NCBI RefSeq assembly: GCF_921293095.1
Contig: NW_025791658.1
Location: forward strand, 1,674,001 to 1,738,000
Direction of reading: 5' to 3'
Source: Ischnura elegans
Taxonomy: Eukaryota; Arthropoda; Insecta; Odonata; Coenagrionidae
DNA length: 64,000 bases
Below the pieces are notes generated by a model. That model ran no database searches. It had not been told where the DNA came from and worked only from the letters and a program-made list of their open reading frames with translations. Position numbers and translations under genes: made by a program. This document shows, piece after piece, positions 34,570 to 44,753 of this stretch. The stretch's first letter is position 1; every line of letters starts with the position of its first letter.

Positions 34570-35890
34570 ACTAAGCAAGCATAAATAGTCGGTAGAATAG
34601 CGCAGGAGAAGAGAGCTTTCTACACAAAGAAGAATCTGTTTACAGCTGAGAATACAAGCATAGAAGTAAGGAAGCAATTCATCAAATGCTACATATAATC
34701 ACTCTGACTATGGAAATCTATCATCGGACTTAAACAACGTTCATTTGTGGAGTCAAGAGTGGGGACTTGAACTTAACCTGAGCAAATGCATGGCGGTACA
34801 TTTTTTGCGGAATTCGTCCAACACTAACAATGTTTATGCAGTAGATGGCATTAACATAAAGGCAACAGACGAAGTGAAGTACCTGGGAGTTACGATAACC
34901 TCAAACCTCACGTGGGGAACACATATAAAGAATATTTGCGGCATAGCCCTGAAGAAATTAGGATTCGTTAAGCGTATTGTGGGAAGATTTTCGGATGAGA
35001 AAGTAAAAGAAAGGTGCTATTTCGCTCTCGTCCGACCGCACCTTGAATATGCAGCGAGCGTATGGGATCCAGTGCAGAAAGACTTAATCCGCGAGCTGAA
35101 TAAGATACAAAGGAAGGCTGCGCGTTTCGTCAAAAACCGCTACGGGCGTACGGACAGTGTTACCCAGATGTTAAGCGAATTAGGCTGGGAGCCGTTGGAG
35201 ACTCGGAGGCTGCGCGCTAGGCTTAGATTGCTTGAACAATTGAGAATGGATATCATTAGGAGCGACACAGAGAACATAATCTTAGAGCCACACTATATTT
35301 CCAGGTCCGACAGAGGCGATAAATTGAGAGAGATTTTTTGCCGAACGGATAGATATGGGAATTCGTTTTTCCCCCGAACAATAAAGGACTTTAATAAATG
35401 CTTGTCCCAACCTCGTTAGAGCACTTTTTTTTTTTTTTTTAATAGCTGTAAACGGCTGGTGTCCTAACACCCCCTGCCACACGCCTTTTAGGCGGCTTGC
35501 GGGGTATTATGTAGATGTAGATGTATAATGTTTCTCAGTGGAAGTGAGGCTTGGACGTTGACAGCAGCAGAGAAGTCAAGAGTGGAAGCATTTGAAATGT
35601 GGTGTACATAGAAGAAAGATGACGATAAAATGGATTGACTGTGTAAGTGACGAGGAAGTGCTAAGAAGGGTGGGAGAAAAGAGAAGCCTCCTAAAAACCT
35701 TAAGCAGAAGACGGTAAAACTTAGTTGGTTGCATTATGAGGCATAATGGCCTGATGAATTACAATCGAAGAAGGACAGGCGGTAGGGAAGAAGGGCAAGG
35801 GACGGCCCCGGATGAGTTACATATGATAATGAGTAATAAAGGGTGTAAAAGAGAAGAAATACGTCGCTTTGAAAAGGCTAGCTAACAAGA
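34570..35890 (+). pseudogene. RTE-like relic split by a CR1-like insertion
   Basis: The left part (34570-34720) reads AFYTKKNLFTAENTSIEVRK and IKCYI; the right part (35528-35890) reads SGSEAWTLTAAEKSRVEAFE and VSDEEVLRRVGEKRSLLKTL. In related elements these join directly. The insertion is 34721-35527. Confidence 0.75.
34745..35526 (+). pseudogene. CR1-like retrotransposon, 5' truncated, with 3' tail
   Basis: The open frame 34745-35419 carries WGLELNLSKCMAVHF, VKYLGVTITSNLTWGTH, FALVRPHLEYAASVWDPVQ and, at its end, YGNSFFPRTIKDFN. A hairpin-forming tail (GGTGTCCTAACACC, CGCCTTTTAGGCGG) ends in TGTAGATGTAGATG. It is related to the fragment at 20752. Confidence 0.88.
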
Positions 35891-36064
35891 AAGAGGAATG
35901 GAGAGCTGCGTCAAACCAATCTTTGACAAACGATAAGCGTTAAGTATTACATAATATGTCATCACAAATGCTTGGTCTTTCATGGGAGACATTATGATAT
36001 CTCCACTACACAAGCGCTCAGCAATCGCCCTCCAAATCAAATCCGCTCATCTACGAGGCCAACA

Positions 36065-36709
36065 ATACACATGCCAGGGTTCCCACCCAACCGTGAAAAC
36101 CTTAAAACCGTGAATAAGCCGTGAATTTCTTCTCCCGTGAAAAAACCTGGAAATAGCCGTGAAATTCGTCGTAAAAACGTAAAAATATGTCAAACTTGAT
36201 TGTAGAACTACGGTTGAAAGAGAAAAAGAAAAATTGATGAGTCGATCATGTTTCAAAGTCAGTCATGTGTAGACACTGTCCACGAATTTATCTGCTCACG
36301 TATATTCCAAGCTAAATTGTTGGTCCGTGTGCCATGATGACACATCGACCTTAAGCCTGTACCAAAGCCGGAAGACTGGGAACCAAAGTGTTCATTAACT
36401 CTGGCGAAAATTCAGGCACTTCTTAATTTCCCTGGCACCCTGGTCCCTCCATTTTACCACTCACAAACTTAAGCCGGAGCTGAATTTTGCTAGCGACGTC
36501 AGGAGAGATGGCACTTTCATTGTTGCATTTGCATTCACGGCGTTTGTCGTGTTTGTAAAATTTTTAGTTAACCTACGGCCAATGATCGTTACGCGATCAA
36601 TATTTCTGCCTAAAATAGTTTACCTAAAAACCGTGAATTTGACGACATCTAGACCGTGACAACCTGGAAAAAAGTGTGAATTTAATATTTCAGTTTGGGT
36701 GGGAACCAT
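36065..36709. mobile_element. Family I element, near full length
   Basis: Ends CAGGGTTCCCACCC and inverted GGGTGGGAACCATG; CCGTGAA motifs are repeated near both ends. Reference copy for those at 49.3 and 59.7 kb. Confidence 0.8.
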
Positions 36710-37099
36710 GACTTGTGAAGAACTGATCTATTGGTGCGAGCAATGTAGCTGGAGCCAAAAAAATATCACTGCACGCGGGAAGGAATAACAGGCAAAATTC
36801 TGAACAGTTCCTTGACTTATCAATGGTTTAATTGATATGTTGTTTAAACTGTGCTGAATGTGCAAGATTCTCTATGCCACACGGCATTGCATAGATCAAA
36901 CTCATTGGTGCCAAATATGAAATTTTGGGCACGCTTGAATTTTTTTAATGTTTGCATCTCTGAAAGTTCATAAATAGAGGATATACTGTGAATTACAGAG
37001 ATTATCAACAGTCAATAAAGATGAGCAACCTTGAAGCCTGAATCACATGATCATTTTATCCGTCATTTCCGAGTGATCACTGTGACGATATCTAGAGTG

Positions 37100-37117
37100 A
37101 TCACTAGTACTAGTGAT
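37100..37117. repeat. 18-bp perfect palindrome
   Basis: ATCACTAGTACTAGTGAT, within a stretch with further GTGATCAC motifs. Confidence 0.8.
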
Positions 37118-37141
37118 GTGAGTGAGTGATAGTTGCTGGCA

Positions 37142-37566
37142 ATTACCAATGCATGCATGAGGCACAGATCTCAGGGAAACATCTCTTAATAATCACTTAT
37201 TAAAACTGCCTATGGTCGGAAAGTTTCCTTCGTTTGATAAGGTATTAATAATCCTTATTTAAGCCAAGCGCTACCAGCCAGCAGGGTACTCTGCTACGTG
37301 CTAGCATCCTGCGTCCTATCAGCGCTCAAAGCCTCGCCCCAAGGTCAACTCACACGGCGACAGTGGGAACCAGAACGACGTCACACACAGATTTCCCAGC
37401 ATTCATACTTAGCCGTCGCGTTTTCGCGTGCTTGAAATTTTTCACTTTTCAATTAATCGCAAAAAATGGATATCGTCATTTAAAAATCTAAAAGCACGAA
37501 ATACGTACTCCAGGAGTAATAATCTTTCGATTTAGGCAATAAAAAATAATAGGAAACCACCCTATT
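37142..37566 (-). mobile_element. MITE-A, partial, reverse
   Basis: Has the GGTGGTTTCC end at 37566 and runs to the ATGCATGCATTGGTAAT region; the other end is missing. Confidence 0.85.
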
Positions 37567-37815
37567 ATCATTGACCGAAATATCAGGCAATTACGATAGA
37601 ATGAGCTATAATATTTTTTAATTTTTTTTTGTAGGGATAAGGATGGAAGGGTGGGGTGGGAAAACCCTCACGGCTATAGAAGCGACCAAACTATTAGCGA
37701 AACCTGGCATCAGGCATAAATGTGCCAACGATTTTGAGGATTTTCCTGTAAATAAGAAAAACCCATCGATCAAATCGTTGGATTGCATTTTTGACAGTGT
37801 GTGCTTTCAGAGAAG

Positions 37816-38826
37816 AATAGGGTGGTTTCCAATAATTTTTTTATTGCCTAAATCGAAAGATTATTACTCCTGGTGTGCACATTTCACGCTTTTAGATTTT
37901 TAAACGACAATATCCATTTTTCGTGATTAATTGAAAAGTGAAAAATTTCAAGCACGCGAAAACGCGACGGATAAGTATGAATGCTGGGAAATCTGTGTGT
38001 GACGTCGTTCTGGTTCCCGCTTCTGCCGTGAGAGGTGACCTTGGGGCGAGGCTTTGAGCGCAGTTACAATGCAGGATACTAGCAGGTAGCAGAGTACCCA
38101 GCTAGCAGGTAGCGCTTGGCGTAAATAAGGATTATTAATACCCTATCAAATGAAGGAAACTTTCCGACCATAGGCAGTTTTAATAGTAGATTATTATGAG
38201 ATGTTTCCCTGAGCTGTGTGCCTCATGAATGCATTGGTAATCTCAGACGATGTAAAACCCAATTCGCTACCCATCTTCGGGAGGAAGGCCACCAAGCGGA
38301 TTTTACCCCGGAATTGCTGCACCGAGTCAAAAAAGGAACACAGCTGGACATCAGAGAACAGTTGGAAATTTTAAAAATTGTAAAGAGGAAAGAACCCATT
38401 GCTAATGACCACCTTTTCCCTTTCCACTCCCCCCTCCTAGACATTCCACTATTACACCCCAAAAAATCCTTGTGACGCCAACCCACGCTCTTCTTTGTAA
38501 CTACCTCTGGTTTTTCCCCTATCCCTTCCTACCGTCACCCTTCCCGTCACTTACCTCTCCCCTTCCCCTCCAATCACCCGACCACAGAGTATATATACCG
38601 GCAAATTCTTATGTGTATCACTAGTTTTGAAAATGGTACAGTGTAACCGAAACTAGTTGGCAATAAAGTGTGTGTTTTTGTAGAAAAGCTAAGTAATTTC
38701 CTTCCAACCGTAAAACTCCTATCTACTCGCTTAGAATCTAGGTCCCTGTGACGTCACGTGGAGTGGCATCGCATGGGCACCTGTCTCGATTTCGGCAATA
38801 AAAAAATAATAGGAAACCACCCTATT
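37816..38826 (+). mobile_element. MITE-A with nested retroelement and a swapped right end
   Basis: MITE sequence runs 37816-38258 and resumes at 38710. After GCATGGGCACC it jumps to an inverted left end (GGAAACCACCCTATT), so both termini are of the GGTGGTTTCC type. Confidence 0.85.
38259..38709 (+). mobile_element. Penelope-like 3' fragment inserted in MITE-A
   Basis: The insert is flanked by GTAAAAC on both sides (38252-38258 and 38710-38716). Its frame reads FATHLREEGHQADFTPELLH and KKGTQLDIREQLEILKIVK, the region after GIY-YIG in such elements, and stops at 38473-38475. A 3' UTR of about 230 bp follows. Confidence 0.8.
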
Positions 38827-38874
38827 GGGAGTGTACTGTATTCCTCCGTGTGACACTTTGTGGTTCTCTTGCAG

Positions 38875-38998
38875 GGAGCCGAGGCCAGTCAGGACAGTGT
38901 GCGGCCAAACGTGCTCCGTTGAGTTCCTCCTCTTCCTGAGGCAGTATCTTGTGTTGTGGGGCACGGTGCTCGGGACTTGCATCTTGATTGCCTGCATG
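38875..38998 (+). CDS. Candidate exon, unidentified gene, part 2
   Basis: This 124-nt block between TCTCTTGCAG and GTGAGA is fully open only when entered in phase 2, which is what frame a of the exon at 34216 supplies. It reads EPRPVRTVCGQTCSVEF and then LRQYLVLWGTVLGTCILIACM-like residues, the latter a likely membrane-spanning stretch, and leaves in phase 0. About 80% of its third codon positions are G or C. It starts 48 bp after the end of a MITE-A copy. If frame b were the real frame, the coding region would end at TGA 38920 and the AATAAA at 39246 would be the poly(A) signal. Confidence 0.35.
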
Positions 38999-39292
38999 GT
39001 GAGAGATGGGGTATTAATATAGCATTTAATACTTTAAAGTTAAGTAATTTGTTATGCAATCAAAAAGGGATGTAATCATTATGGACCCTAAACAGTGAAG
39101 ACAAGCATTCTTATTTTTTCAAGTGTTTTCGATTTTAAATCACTATAGATTGAGGTTTATCAAATTAATATTTTTTTCTTCTTATATTGACCCTGTTTAA
39201 TTCATGGTAAAATAGTTATCGGAGTATAGGTCAATGTATGTGATGCAATAAAGTTTTATCCAATGTTTCTGTTTATTTTTAACTATCATCAG

Positions 39293-39362
39293 GGCTTAGC
39301 TTGGTACTGTAACCGGTGCATTCTGCCCGCTTACATAGTGGCGCATGAGACGGGAGTGCGAG
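39293..39362 (+). CDS. Candidate exon, unidentified gene, part 3
   Basis: This is a 70-nt block between ACTATCATCAG and GTAAAG. It is open only in phase 0, matching the exit of the block at 38875. It encodes GLAWYCNRCILPAYIVAHE and a few more residues, leaving in phase 1. Without splicing at 39363 the frame stays open to a stop at 39479-39481, so it could also be a terminal exon. Confidence 0.28.
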
Positions 39363-39482
39363 GTAAAGGAAGGCCGTTTTTTTTTTCTTTTGATATGTGT
39401 TCGTGTGAATGTGTGCGTGAGTGTCATGAATCATTGAGTCCCCATTTGATGTTTCCCTATTTTCCTCCCCACAATGTGTAAT

Positions 39483-40060
39483 GCTTTCCCCCCCCCCCTA
39501 AAGTGTGCAAGTCGAACTCTTAAGACGAAGAAGAGCGTGGTTTCCCCCCCCCCCCCCCCCGTGTCCTTGGTGAAGTGACCGTCCAGCCCCAAGTGCATCA
39601 TCCCTTTCTTTCCCCTGACCCCCCCCTCCCCGGTGTTTCCTCCCCTCGATGGCTATATAACGTGGTGCACCGGAGTAAAAGGGGCTTAGATGATTTTCTT
39701 TTTTGGCGATTCCGAAAAAAAAAACGCTCCCAAGAGTAGGCGGAGTGTGGGGAGGCAGAGAAAAAAGTTGGTGGAGAGATCCCGAGAGAGAGAGAGAGAG
39801 AGGGTGCCCAACGCGAGTCGGAGTTGCAAGGTAGACTCGTGGTGCCGATGAAAGGATCTCCCAACTGTCGCAGAGAAGCCATCTCCCACTCGTGAACCTG
39901 CCGGAGTTGACGCAGAGCAGCATACGCCGCGGAACGGAATCGCCACGATCAGCAGATCGAGAGCCCCGAAAATTCGACAAACTGTAAGAGAAAAGCCACG
40001 AAATCCCATTCCCCCCCCCCCAACCCCCCCACCTCAAGGAACAGAAGAAAATTCCCACTT
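39483..40060. promoter_or_regulatory. CpG-rich, homopolymer-rich block with a TATA box
   Basis: Poly-C runs (39490, 39547, 40012), a (GA)n run (39784-39802) and many CpGs stand out from A/T-rich surroundings. TATATAA lies at 39654-39660. A 5' exon ending at a GTAAGAG donor near 39983 is possible, as is a long UTR. No coding frame is convincing. Confidence 0.35.
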
Positions 40061-40900
40061 CACCAAGTCAAGAAGAGAATTCATTAAAAACATTGATAAA
40101 ATTCCCCCGCACAAATAGAGAAAAGGACAGTACTTCCCCCTATTACCGTGTGAATTTCTGTGCAATATCTATTTCGTTGTTTCATATTTCCATCCCCCCC
40201 GTTTTTTGTTTTTTTATTTATTGGTCCCCTTTTCTTGTGGTTTTTGTATGGGTTATGAATGTGAAAACGTGTAGCGTGATTTTTTTTGGGTTTAGGTTAA
40301 GGACTGAAATTTTTCTGTTGTGCAGCATAGTGAATTATGCGTTGTATTTCATTGAATTCAAGGAGAAGAGGTTAATTGTTACTTTTGCCATTGATTTGCT
40401 TGTATTTGTAAATGATCATATTTAAACTCATTAAATTTATGTTGAGCGAACTACGCAGTCGAACGGCTTTCTTTATTCGGACGCTCCTGTCTCAGGTCTC
40501 ATCACCCCTAAACTTCCCCTCCTACCCTTTCCCAAAATCCCATTCCCTCGCTCCAGGTGCACGGAATATCCCCGCTACACCTCTGACCTCCCCTTTTGCC
40601 CTCCAATCTCCCCCTCCCCGAATGTGCCCCGCACGGTGGGGTTACAGTACATATTTATTGATTGTATTTAAGCTAAGCCCTGATGATAGTGTAAAATGAA
40701 CAGGAATGTTGGCTAATACTTTTTTGCATCACATACTCGTACATTGACTTGTACTCCAAGAACTATTTACCTTGATATTTATACACAAATTAGGTAGCTG
40801 ATAAGCATCAATTCAATTGCCGAAACATTAAGTGCAGATAATAAGATTCATATTTCAATATAACGTACTGCAGATGTCATTTTTTCACGGTAGCCACTAG
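40061..40900. other. Nothing clear
   Basis: T-rich DNA; could be UTR or intron of the candidate gene. Confidence 0.35.
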
Positions 40901-40904
40901 GGTT

Positions 40905-41180
40905 TGTTCAATAAGTCTTCAGAATATCTGAGAAATTGCTCTCTCAGTATAAAAAAATAATGTGGACGAGAAAGTAGCATTCGTGAGTAGTCGGTTTTCA
41001 AAAGTTTCAGCTGTATCCATCCAATGGTTTCATTGTTGTTGCCGATTGCAGTGAACTACTTTCATTTGATTATAAAAATGGATGAAATTTAGTATGGTGC
41101 CGTGATCAAACAATTGTTTTTGAAAAGGTTAATGCCGAAAGATATAAAAGTTATCTTGAATGAAGCTGAAGGAAGATATG
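40905..41180 (+). pseudogene. mariner 5' end fragment
   Basis: GGTTTGTTCAATAAGT resembles a mariner terminus; 170 bp later a frame reads MDEI, stop, YGAVIKQLFLKRLMPKDIK, like the start of mariner transposases. The rest is lost at the next inverted-repeat element. Confidence 0.65.
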
Positions 41181-41217
41181 TTCCTGTGCGAAAGATCCAC
41201 AGAGAAAAAATCATTCG

Positions 41218-41290
41218 CCTTGACCGGGATTCGAACCTGGATCCCCCGATTTCCGGTCGAGTGCTTTAGCCAGTTAAGCTACTGATGTGT
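41218..41290 (-). other. tRNA-like sequence, left arm
   Basis: Minus strand: perfect box A TAGCTTAACTGG, anticodon arm with loop CCGGAAA, perfect box B GGTTCGAATCC. The acceptor stem is imperfect on this side. Confidence 0.65.
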
Positions 41291-41529
41291 CATTCTTCCC
41301 TGTGGATATTTGCGGACACTACCGGACAAGGTGTAGCTGGACTGCTGAGCATATGATGCAACAAGCAGTCCAAATCGTGCGCACAGTGCCACAGCCGGAG
41401 AGCAGGCCCGGACATAGAACACAAAGAAGTGTTCGCTCTTGACTAGTTTAAAGTATACCCTTTAAAGTATACCTGTATAAAGTACACCTTGTCCGGTAGT
41501 GTCCACAAATATCCACAGGGAAGAATGAC

Positions 41530-41596
41530 GCCTCGGTAGCTTAACTGGCTAAAGCACTCGACCGGAAATCAGGTTTCGAATCCTGCACAAGGCGGA
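41530..41596 (+). other. tRNA-like sequence, right arm
   Basis: CGCCT and AGGCG ends pair, and box A is intact; box B has one extra T and about 9 nt of the anticodon/variable region are missing. A tRNA-derived pseudogene. Confidence 0.65.
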
Positions 41597-41677
41597 TGAT
41601 TTTTTTCTCTGTGGATCTTTCGTACGATACCATTTATGTAATTTTATTTATCTATTTTTTAAATATTTATAGAGATG

Positions 41678-41870
41678 GCAGGAATAGAAGGATCAACAAC
41701 TTAGCTATTTCCACATAGTAATTTATTGACACCAACCATGGTTTCGTTACAGAGTAACATTATCAAGGTCTACTTTACTCCTTGATAATGTTACTCAGTA
41801 ATGAAACCATGGTCAGTCTCAATAAATTACCACGTGGAAATAGCAAAGTTGTTGATCCTTCTTTTCCTGC
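41678..41870. repeat. Long hairpin, 91-bp arms, 11-nt loop
   Basis: Arms 41678-41768 and 41780-41870 are equal in length and differ at only a few positions; they begin GCAGGAATAGAAGG and include ACCATGGTTTCGTTAC. Few loop bases remain. Confidence 0.9.
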
Positions 41871-42185
41871 GATTATGGATTCCCACCAAGTTATGCTCGC
41901 TACTATTAATTATTTTAATATAGGTAATTATGGGTGAAAAATGCAATGAACTAATAAAAAAACAGTAATTAACATTGTTGATTTCACAAATACTTTAAAA
42001 TATTAGTGCATGAAAAATTTTTCTGAAATACCAGTTTATATAAAGTATATACATATTCTATGATTATTAAAGTAATGGAAGTACATAATTACATGCAGAA
42101 GAACAATAGGAACTACAGTAGGAAACATTTGTGGTTGACTAGCATTACAAGAGAAACACTAACATGAAAATACAAAATATACATG

Positions 42186-43193
42186 CAGTAAAACCTCTAT
42201 GTAGTGAACCTCTTTACATCATAAACCTCCATACTTCATACCACCCCTGCGGTCCCGTCAGGTTTACATGTAAATTTATAGGCAAACCTCTTTCTTGTGA
42301 ACCTCTTTATCTCAATAAACCTCCACTTATCATACCAAGGAGACACCCCCGAGACGGCCTAACTACCTCCGCAAATCGTACTGAGACAACTAGAGACCAT
42401 TAACCCCTTGGTTGGGGGCAGAAATTTCCTTATCTTTCACCTGGTGGGGAGTAAATCCACCTATTTTCGGAGATGCCGTTTTCGAAAAAATTTTATAGTA
42501 AATCTATTGCACAAAAATGGCAATATACTTAAAATATATTGGTATAGAACCTCTGACAAAGCAAAAAACATGCAATGATGCATAAAGAATGAATATTCAC
42601 GCCTTCTCCGCATAACATTGCGACGCGACGGCACGTGTGACTATAGTCGAGCTCCCCACATGGGGAGCGGAGTCCACTTGCGACCATAGTCGCTCTCCCC
42701 AGTTAAGGGGTTAATGCAGCCATGATTACGTACTTGGAATGACATTTTCAGCAATAAATGTTTCACCCTTATTATTTTTCTTATACACATTTAATATGCT
42801 GTAATTTTCATGTTAACCATTAGTTGTGGCCATTTTGTTCAATATGAGAGCATACCTAACAGTAAATAAGAAAGAACAGGTATCCAACTATCCTAATCAT
42901 TTTAAGTGACTGCTGAATTAAGGGAGGTCACATCGTTTTCTCTCGAATCATGGTAAAAATATCTTTAGCGCTCGCTTTCCGTAATTATTAAATAATTAAT
43001 ACATGTTCACTAATGCGTACATGTTTGTTTAAACACATAAATATAATGGTTTAAAAGACAATAGTGCCTTTAATTTCCGAAGGATATGAAAAAATGGTGC
43101 CTGTCACTGAAACCTCTCTAAAGTGAACATACATACATCAAAATGCCCAAATTTTGGTCCCCTCCGTTATTACAATGTAAAGAGGTTTTACTG
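42186..43193 (+). mobile_element. Tig-B, both ends present
   Basis: CAGTAAAACCTC to GAGGTTTTACTG with TA at the right. It is interrupted by a TTAA-flanked element. About 700 bp without the insert. Confidence 0.9.
42404..42710. mobile_element. piggyBac-like MITE in Tig-B
   Basis: CCCCTTGGTTGGGG and CCCCAGTTAAGGGG are inverted ends directly flanked by TTAA on both sides (42400-42403, 42711-42714), the piggyBac hallmark. 307 bp, no ORF. Confidence 0.88.
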
Positions 43194-43284
43194 TATAAGT
43201 AATTGTGTATACCCAGGAAAAATTATAATGGAATACCACAAAGTAAATCAAAAGTTAGTGAATATTGTAATTCAATTACTTTAA

Positions 43285-44576
43285 CCCATTAACTACCATG
43301 ATTCCCAAATGGGGACCCAGTACTTTAAACTACATAGATGCGCCACCTGTGACCAATACATAGAAACAGGACCTTCGCGTCTTCCAACAGGATGTTGTTA
43401 GTGAATGGAGACATGAGGTGATCACGTGCATGCTTCGACATATGCACACGATTCCGCTCAGAGGTCTCCATTTTTTGATCGTAGAGGGAAAAGGTGACTT
43501 TTGACGGCACAAAAGACGTTGTTCGCTGTGGCTATTCTCCAACTGGGTCGATTTTTCTTCATTCCTGGTTAGTATACAATAGTATAATCGACGTTTTGTA
43601 TTGCCAATGTGCGTCACTTGGGAACAATGGACACAAACACCTCGAGCCCCACCTGGGGCTCACGGTTGACATCGTGGTCGTGAGATTCAAAATACGTGTT
43701 TTCTTAACTACAGTGAGTCCTCGTTCTACGTCACCCCGTTTAACGTCATTTCGCGATAACGTCACGTATTTTAAATTTCGCGCGAGAAAAAAGGCGAAGT
43801 GGCTGGCGTTACAGGTTGTTTGTTTCGTGGGCGGTAATACGGTCGGTCTATTCAAAGTGTAAAACGGTGTGTATATTGTTAATTGCGATTACGGTTTTGG
43901 CAAATTTTAGCATCAGAGACATTTCCACAAAAATTTCCAAGGGAACAATGTTCACAATAATTTTGGTTCCTGTTACTGCGACGATGTTTCAGCGATGATG
44001 ATGCCCAGGTGACGCCCGCCCGCCTCAATTCGCAATTAAAACCATCTCTTCGATTTCATAATCCCAGTTTGCCCGCCCTCGCTCATTTGCGCCATTTTGA
44101 TTTCGCTCCTGACCGGTCCGAAAAGAAATTCTCGTAGCGAGGGTAGGGCCTATGGACCAGAGCACCAGATCCCCAGTCTGTAGCGTCTGGTAGCATTCAT
44201 TGGACCGAACTATAGCGAAGCCGAAAAGAAAATGTGGGAAGATACAAAAATGGAGAAAGGTTTACGTCACTGCTGCTATTGTCGTCGATGAAGACAGGAA
44301 CTCGTATTTATGCCATAGTTTGGCATTCCCATCGTAAAAAATGCCTCAGTTACGATACGCTAAAATTTTTTCGCATAGGAATTGTGAGGTCTAGGAACCG
44401 ATATTCAATTTTTACATTGTTTCTTGTGGGATATTATGCTTCGATTAACGCCATTTCGTTTATCGTCACATTTTTCAGGAACGGTAGGTGACGTTAAACG
44501 AGGACTCACTGTATTGGGATGTAGACGGACACAAATAAAGTAAAAAATATAAAAAACAAATTTGGCAGTTAATGGG
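43285..44576. mobile_element. piggyBac-like MITE holding a Tig-C copy
   Basis: Inverted ends CCCATTAACTACCA and TTGGCAGTTAATGGG, flanked by TTAA (43281-43284, 44577-44580). Removing the 801-bp Tig-C leaves about 490 bp. The right end lies 55 bp before the candidate exon at 44632. Confidence 0.82.
43711..44511 (+). mobile_element. Tig-C, long subfamily, full length
   Basis: CAGTGAGTCCTCG ends with TA duplication on both sides. Closest to the copy at the window start. Confidence 0.92.
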
Positions 44577-44631
44577 TTAACTAGCTTACATCACATCACT
44601 GTCTTTAATTGTTCTTTAACTTTCTTTTCAG

Positions 44632-44753
44632 GGATGACTCCATTCGAGATGGTCTGCGTCTGCCTGATTATGGAACCAAATCTCTTGATCGCCTCTCCTC
44701 CCACCTGGAAAGACTTGGCCCCGGAAGGTTACCTACCGTTGATTCATTCGTGA
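44632..44753 (+). CDS. Candidate terminal exon, unidentified gene, part 4
   Basis: This block follows a strong acceptor, TTCTTTTCAG. Entered in phase 1 (as supplied by 39362) it reads MTPFEMVCVCLIMEP and ends at TGA 44751-44753. Entered in phase 2 it reads DDSIRDGLRLPDYGTKSL and ends at TGA 44771-44773; this hydrophilic frame looks equally protein-like and would be reached directly from frame a at 34383. An AATAAA at 45125 fits a terminal exon. I cannot choose between the frames and do not recognise the protein. Confidence 0.33.

Larger units (their letters stand above)
41189..41622. mobile_element. Inverted-repeat element with a tRNA-like sequence in each arm
   Basis: Arms of about 140 bp (41189-41334 and 41483-41622) begin CGAAAGATCCACAGAG and contain TATTTG.GGACACTACCGG. 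Each arm encodes the same tRNA-like sequence in opposite direction. Confidence 0.85.

Noticed and set aside
37635..37757. Exon starting after a T-rich tract (frame MEGWGGKTLTAIEATKLLAK)
   Set aside because: Good-looking splice borders, but its phase does not fit the neighbouring candidate exons and it lies between two MITE-A copies; support too weak.
38920..38922. Selenocysteine readthrough of TGA in frame b of the 38.9-kb exon
   Set aside because: The downstream frame looks mildly coding, but no SECIS element or family match is evident; a frame shift to frame a is simpler.
39498..40058. 186-codon minus-strand frame
   Set aside because: Low complexity from poly-C and (GA)n runs; no domain.
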